DNA of 8,820 nucleotides, taken from positions 1-8,820 of the forward strand of contig VAXA01000169.1 of the NCBI GenBank assembly GCA_005883365.1. Direction: 5' to 3'. Below, piece after piece: positions 5,625 to 8,820 of this stretch. Position numbers and translations under genes: made by a program. Within the stretch, counting starts at the first letter, position 1. Every line of letters starts with the position of its first letter. Below the pieces are notes generated by a model that was not told where the DNA came from, ran no database searches, and saw nothing but the letters and a program-made list of their open reading frames with translations. Source of the stretch: Actinomycetota bacterium. Its GTDB lineage: Bacteria > Actinomycetota > Thermoleophilia > Gaiellales > Gaiellaceae.

Positions 5625-6809
5625 CTAACCGACCGGCTTGAACGTGCCGTCTTTCTGGATCTGGTAGATCCCAAAGGTGGCCGGCGAGTGGAGATCGCCG
5701 CCCCTCGAGAACGAGACCGGGAAGCCCAGGATCGAGCTCTTGAGCTTCATCTTCGCGATCTGCTTGCGGACTGCGGCACGCGTCGTCTTGCCGTGCCCGA
5801 GCGTGCACGCCTTCGTGATCGCGAGCGTGTCGACCTGCGCCGCGACGTACGACGGAGATCCGAAGTACTCGCCGTTGCCGTTGTGCGCCTTGACGTAGGC
5901 CAGGACTGTCGCGTTCGAAGGACTGACCGGGAAGAACGAGTCGTACGAGCCCGCGATCTTCCAGTCCGGAGAGAAGAGGCCGTCCGAGCCGAACAGGGTG
6001 ACGTGGCTCTTGCCGGCCGCCTTCAGCTGCTGGCCGAACGCCTGGGCCTGCGGAGCGAGCTGCCACGGGATGTAGACACCCTGGGTGTTGGCCGGGATCT
6101 TCGCGATCACGGACGAGAAGTCCGAAGCCTGCTGGCTGATCGAGTCCCGGGTGACGGTCACGCCGTTCTTTTTGAGGATCGCCTGCACGCCGTCGGCCAG
6201 GCCCTGGGAGTACGTCTCCTGGTCGTCGATGATGTAGACGCGCTTCCACTTCAGCGTCTTGATCATGTAGTTGGCGACCCTGGGAGCCTGAACACCGTCG
6301 TTCGGGACGGTGCGGTAGAAGTACCCGATCCGGTTCCCGTCCGTATGGCCGTCGGTGAGCGAGATCCGCGTCGCCGAGCCAGAGATGAAGCCGAGACTGC
6401 CGCCCTTATAGGCAGATGTCGAGGCGACGACCTCCTGGCTGCCGGCGGGGCCGACTACGGCAAGCACCTTCGAGTTCGACGCGAACGAGTGTGCCACCTT
6501 GACCGCGAACGCCGTGTCGACGCCGAGCTGGGTGTCGCCCGAGACGATCTTGATCCGCGCGCTCTTGTGCTTCCGGTTCCAGCGCGCGGCCCAATACTTC
6601 GCCCAGTGAAGCTGTTCCACGCCGATCGACGCGGCCGGGCCGGTGAGCGGGGCCGCGACACCAATCGTGCGGACCTTGCCGCACGTGACTTTCGCGGCCG
6701 CTGCTGCACTCACCCTGTCGGGACCCTTGGCCGAGCCCCAGGCGGTGGTCGAGACGGCGACTGAGATTGCTGCGGCAACGACCGCAACTGCTCCAAGCTT
6801 CTTCAACAT
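5625..6809 (-). CDS. livK: Branched-chain amino acid-type ABC transporter substrate-binding protein
   Basis: A 394-residue secreted binding protein of the Leu/Ile/Val-binding (Peripla_BP_6) family. A Sec signal peptide is clear: KK at 3-4, a hydrophobic core at 6-22, and likely cleavage after TTAWG or SA (about 25-27). There is no lipobox Cys, so it is not an obvious lipoprotein. Family motifs include IGVAAPLTGPAASIG (49-63), VVGPAGSQEVVASTSAY (118-134) at the usual ligand-contact loop, RTVPND (166-171) and DDQETYSQGLADG (195-207). Cys43 and Cys335 could form a disulfide. The ATG at 6809 has an ideal AAGGAGG six bases upstream. A second ATG at 6813 is too close to that site and out of frame. 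As first gene it delivers ligand to LivHM. Ligand identity (branched-chain amino acid, amide or other) is unproven, so the symbol is by family. Confidence 0.9.
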   Translation of the reverse strand: MLKKLGAVAVVAAAISVAVSTTAWGSAKGPDRVSAAAAAKVTCGKVRTIGVAAPLTGPAASIGVEQLHWAKYWAARWNRKHKSARIKIVSGDTQLGVDTAFAVKVAHSFASNSKVLAVVGPAGSQEVVASTSAYKGGSLGFISGSATRISLTDGHTDGNRIGYFYRTVPNDGVQAPRVANYMIKTLKWKRVYIIDDQETYSQGLADGVQAILKKNGVTVTRDSISQQASDFSSVIAKIPANTQGVYIPWQLAPQAQAFGQQLKAAGKSHVTLFGSDGLFSPDWKIAGSYDSFFPVSPSNATVLAYVKAHNGNGEYFGSPSYVAAQVDTLAITKACTLGHGKTTRAAVRKQIAKMKLKSSILGFPVSFSRGGDLHSPATFGIYQIQKDGTFKPVG

Positions 6810-6815
6810 TCATGC

Positions 6816-6822
6816 CCTCCTT
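6816..6822 (-). promoter_or_regulatory. Strong ribosome binding site of livK
   Basis: AAGGAGG on the minus strand lies 6 bases before the ATG at 6809. It is the best Shine-Dalgarno sequence in the window and decides between two neighbouring ATGs (6809 and 6813). It fits high expression of the binding protein relative to the downstream genes, whose sites are weaker. Confidence 0.8.
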
Positions 6823-6852
6823 GTGGGACGTTCTCAGGATCTAAGACGCACG

Positions 6853-6865
6853 CCTCGGGCCGAGG
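6853..6865. promoter_or_regulatory. Short palindrome in the livK/cupin divergent region, possible operator
   Basis: CCTCGG and CCGAGG flank a single central G. The site lies about 45 bases upstream of the livK start. It overlaps where the -35 region would be if TTAGAT (6844-6839, minus strand) is the livK -10 box. No regulator gene is nearby, and a 6-base arm can arise by chance at this GC content. Confidence 0.25.
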
Positions 6866-6938
6866 TTTGCGCCGCTGCGATAGGCCTGGCTCGCGACTTT
6901 ACTCTGCAGCACGCGGCAGAGGAAGGGGAGCCGCCGTA

Positions 6939-6944
6939 TACGCT
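6939..6944 (+). promoter_or_regulatory. Candidate -10 box (TACGCT) for the cupin operon
   Basis: TACGCT fits TANNNT and ends 6 bases before the ATG at 6951, the spacing expected for a leaderless transcript starting on the A of ATG. The cupin gene has no Shine-Dalgarno sequence at usable distance, since the GGGGAG upstream is about 20 bases away. There is no clear -35 box. Confidence 0.35.
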
Positions 6945-6950
6945 CGCCGG

Positions 6951-7631
6951 ATGCAGTACTGGATCCAGGCCGAGGAGACCGACGACCCGGTTCTGCCGCT
7001 CATCACGTGCCCGGAGTTCGAGCAGCGCCTCTTGCGCTTCGAGGGAGGCGGCGAGGAGCGGCGCGACGACGGGCGCGACGAGGTGCTCTACGTGCTCGAA
7101 GGCAGTGCCGTCGCGACCGTCGGCGGCGACGCGCAGCCGCTCGAGCCGGGCACCGGCGTCTTCGTCTCGCGGGGCACACCGTGGCGGATCGACTCGGCGC
7201 AGGCCTTGAGGCTTCTCTCGGTGCTCGTCGAAGAGCCGCTCCCTGCGACCGCGGGCCACGCGGTCATCGCCGCCGGCGAGCGCGGCGCAGCGACGGCCGG
7301 GCGCGAGTTCACGCTCCTCGCGCGGCCGGAGAACGGCTGCGAGTCGGTGACGCAGTTCGTCGGCCACATCCCGCCGGGACGCGCACCGGAGCACTTCCAC
7401 CGCTACGACGAGGTCGTCTACGTCCTCGCAGGCGAAGGCGCCTTTCACGTCGACGGCGAAAGCGCGCCCCTGCGCGCCGGCTCGTGCGTGCACCTACCGG
7501 CCGAGCTCGTCCACTGCCTCGAGAACCACGGCCCGAGCGAGATGCAGGTGCTCGGCGTCTTCCGGCCGGCGGGCTCGCCGGCCGAGGCCTACTACCCCGA
7601 CGGCAGCGCCGCCGTCGTCCTGGGCGGCTGA
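6951..7631 (+). CDS. Bicupin protein with a degenerate first cupin
   Basis: A 226-residue cytoplasmic protein with two cupin domains. The C-terminal cupin has an intact metal site: HFH (148-150), Glu154 and His188, in the pattern G-x4-HxH-x3-E-x6-G followed by PAELVHCLEN (183-192). The N-terminal cupin has the same outline (DEVLYVLEG at 43-51, LEPGTGVFVSRGTPW at 64-78). However Arg38, Asp40 and Trp78 stand where the ligand histidines should be, so it is probably structural. Bicupins include dioxygenases, decarboxylases, ureidoglycine aminohydrolase and pirin-like proteins; I cannot assign a reaction. The ATG at 6951 is preferred over a TTG at 6867 whose extra 28 residues are Arg-rich and unlike a domain. 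The stop overlaps the OsmC-like start by one base (TGATG), so the two are likely co-translated. Confidence 0.85.
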   Translation: MQYWIQAEETDDPVLPLITCPEFEQRLLRFEGGGEERRDDGRDEVLYVLEGSAVATVGGDAQPLEPGTGVFVSRGTPWRIDSAQALRLLSVLVEEPLPATAGHAVIAAGERGAATAGREFTLLARPENGCESVTQFVGHIPPGRAPEHFHRYDEVVYVLAGEGAFHVDGESAPLRAGSCVHLPAELVHCLENHGPSEMQVLGVFRPAGSPAEAYYPDGSAAVVLGG

Positions 7632-8077
7632 TGCCTCACATCGAGCGCACCGCGCACGTCGGCTGGGACGGCAACCTCGCCCGCGGCGCCGGCACGCTCG
7701 ACGCCGCGAGCGGCGCCTTCGCGCGGCTGCCTTTCTCCCTGCCGTCGCGCATCGGGGATCCGGGCGGCAAGACGAGCCCCGAGGAGCTGCTCGCCGCCGC
7801 CCACGGCGGCTGCCTCACGATGTCCGTCGCAGGCGAGCTCACCGCGGCCGGGACGCCGCCCGGCCGGCTCGACGTGGCGTGCACGATCGTGATGGACGAG
7901 GTCGAAGGGCAAGGCCACCAGATCGTCGGCTCCCGCGTCGAGATCGTCGCGAGGGTGGACGGCGTCGACGACGCCGCGCTGCAGGCGGCGGTCGCGAAGG
8001 CCCACGTCAGCTGCCCGTTCTCCCAGCTCCTCGAGCGAGCCGGCGCGACCGTCACGATCACAGCGCGTCTGGCGTGA
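7631..8077 (+). CDS. OsmC family peroxiredoxin
   Basis: A 148-residue protein of standard OsmC length. The peroxidatic Cys61 sits in SPEELLAAAHGGCLTMS (49-65). The resolving Cys128 sits in AHVSCPFSQLL (124-134). Arg40 and Glu51 fall at the same distances from Cys61 as the catalytic Arg and Glu of E. coli OsmC. The opening R-T-A-H-V-G-W-D-G-N and G-x-G-T-L also fit the OsmC rather than the Ohr or YhfA subgroup. Such enzymes reduce organic hydroperoxides and hydrogen peroxide in the cytoplasm with a two-cysteine mechanism; the reductant here is unknown. The gene is coupled to the cupin gene upstream (TGATG) and the nitroreductase downstream (GTGA). No internal promoter is evident. Family assignment is firm; substrate preference is inferred. 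Confidence 0.92.
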   Translation: MPHIERTAHVGWDGNLARGAGTLDAASGAFARLPFSLPSRIGDPGGKTSPEELLAAAHGGCLTMSVAGELTAAGTPPGRLDVACTIVMDEVEGQGHQIVGSRVEIVARVDGVDDAALQAAVAKAHVSCPFSQLLERAGATVTITARLA

Positions 8078-8583
8078 GCCTCGAAGAGCTCGCCGCGGCG
8101 CGGCGGACGCACAAGTCGTTCGGGCCGGAGCCGGTCTCGCGGTCGACACTGCTCGAGCTGCTCGAGGTCGCACGCTTCGCGCCGACGCACCACCTAAACC
8201 AGCCGTGGAGATTCCGCGTCCTCGGACCGGAGACTCTGGAGGCGCTGAAGCGCGTCGCGGGCGAGAAGGAGGCGCAGAAGCTCGACCGCGCGCCGACACT
8301 CGTGGTCGCGAGCGCAGCGCTGACCGGAGATCTCGTGATGGACGAGGAGGACGTGTGCGCGACCGCCGCTGCTGTCCAGCTCGTGTTGCTCGCCGCGACG
8401 GAGCGCGGCCTCGCCACGTACTGGCGAACGCCGCAGGTGCTGCGAACCGCGCAGGGCCGTGCAGCGGTCGGTATCCCGCCGGGCGAGCGCTTCCTGGGCC
8501 TGCTCCACTTCGGCACCCCAGCGCGCGAGCCGGCGCCCCGCGAGCGCGACCCCGTCGAGTCCTACGTCGACTTCCTGCCCTAG
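8074..8583 (+). CDS. Small nitroreductase family protein, YdjA-like
   Basis: A 169-residue flavoprotein of the short (about 170-190 residue) nitroreductase subgroup. The N-terminal FMN-phosphate motif is RRTHKSF (10-16). APTHHLNQPWRF (36-47) is the conserved flavin-edge segment. GLATYWRTP (112-120) and FLGLLHFGTP (140-149) resemble E. coli YdjA closely in pattern. Such enzymes bind FMN as dimers and reduce substrates with NAD(P)H; physiological substrates are mostly unknown. The GTG at 8074 overlaps the OsmC-like stop by four bases (GTGA). An open frame continues upstream, but that part only reads the OsmC gene out of frame. The gene ends the three-gene unit, 10 bases from the convergent katG stop. 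Family is well supported; a role in quinone, aldehyde or nitro-compound reduction cannot be chosen. Confidence 0.88.
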   Translation: MSLEELAAARRTHKSFGPEPVSRSTLLELLEVARFAPTHHLNQPWRFRVLGPETLEALKRVAGEKEAQKLDRAPTLVVASAALTGDLVMDEEDVCATAAAVQLVLLAATERGLATYWRTPQVLRTAQGRAAVGIPPGERFLGLLHFGTPAREPAPRERDPVESYVDFLP

Positions 8584-8593
8584 GCCGCGGCGT

Positions 8594-8820
<227 letters not shown>

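Noticed and set aside
5616..6764. Plus-strand open frame of 382 codons opposite livK, and a similar one at 5012-5641
   Set aside because: Both have the low-complexity Arg/Asp/Val composition of antisense shadows, while the minus strand encodes clear livK and livH proteins.
6867..6950. TTG start extending the cupin protein by 28 residues
   Set aside because: The added stretch is Arg/Gly-rich and unlike a cupin N-terminus, TTG is the weakest start, and the ATG at 6951 has promoter-like spacing upstream.
7879..8073. Upstream in-frame extension of the nitroreductase gene
   Set aside because: It overlaps the OsmC gene entirely and encodes an Arg-rich peptide. The GTG at 8074 begins exactly at the conserved family N-terminus with a GTGA overlap.

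Overview
The window is very GC-rich, uses GTG as well as ATG starts, and packs genes with 1- to 4-base overlaps. Together with the protein families seen, this suggests an Actinomycetota chromosome, possibly the Thermoleophilia or a similar lineage. The class is a guess, because no rRNA or marker gene is present. I see no transposase, integrase, phage gene, CRISPR array or tRNA.

Left part (1-1071): the N-terminal 89 codons of an XdhC/CoxI-type molybdenum-hydroxylase maturation protein run leftward off the edge. It is divergent from a rightward class I SAM-dependent methyltransferase, with only 18 bases between the two start codons. A gene-free stretch (1072-1498) follows. It is unusually rich in inverted repeats and separates the methyltransferase from the convergent transporter operon.

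Centre (1499-6809, all minus strand): a complete five-gene ABC importer of the hydrophobic/branched-chain amino-acid (HAAT) family in the order livK-livH-livM-livG-livF. The secreted binding protein comes first behind a strong ribosome binding site. Next is an 82-base gap holding a stable hairpin, then two permeases and two ATPases packed end to end (5-base gap, then TGATG and GTGA overlaps). A hairpin followed by T-rich sequence ends the operon. Together these proteins would capture a branched-chain amino acid or similar ligand outside the membrane and import it using ATP. The permease LivM carries an unusual hydrophobic insertion near its C-terminus.

Right part (6951-8820): divergent from livK is a translationally coupled three-gene unit of a bicupin, an OsmC-type peroxidase and a small YdjA-like nitroreductase. 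It converges on the 3' end of katG (catalase-peroxidase), whose last 75 codons are in the window. OsmC, KatG and the flavin reductase point to a redox/peroxide-defence neighbourhood.

Nothing here is clearly a new biological system. The most interesting items are the LivM insertion with its duplicated-looking terminal helix, the hairpin between livK and livH that pairs best on the operon strand, the hairpin-dense intergenic region, and the coupled cupin-OsmC-nitroreductase unit next to katG.
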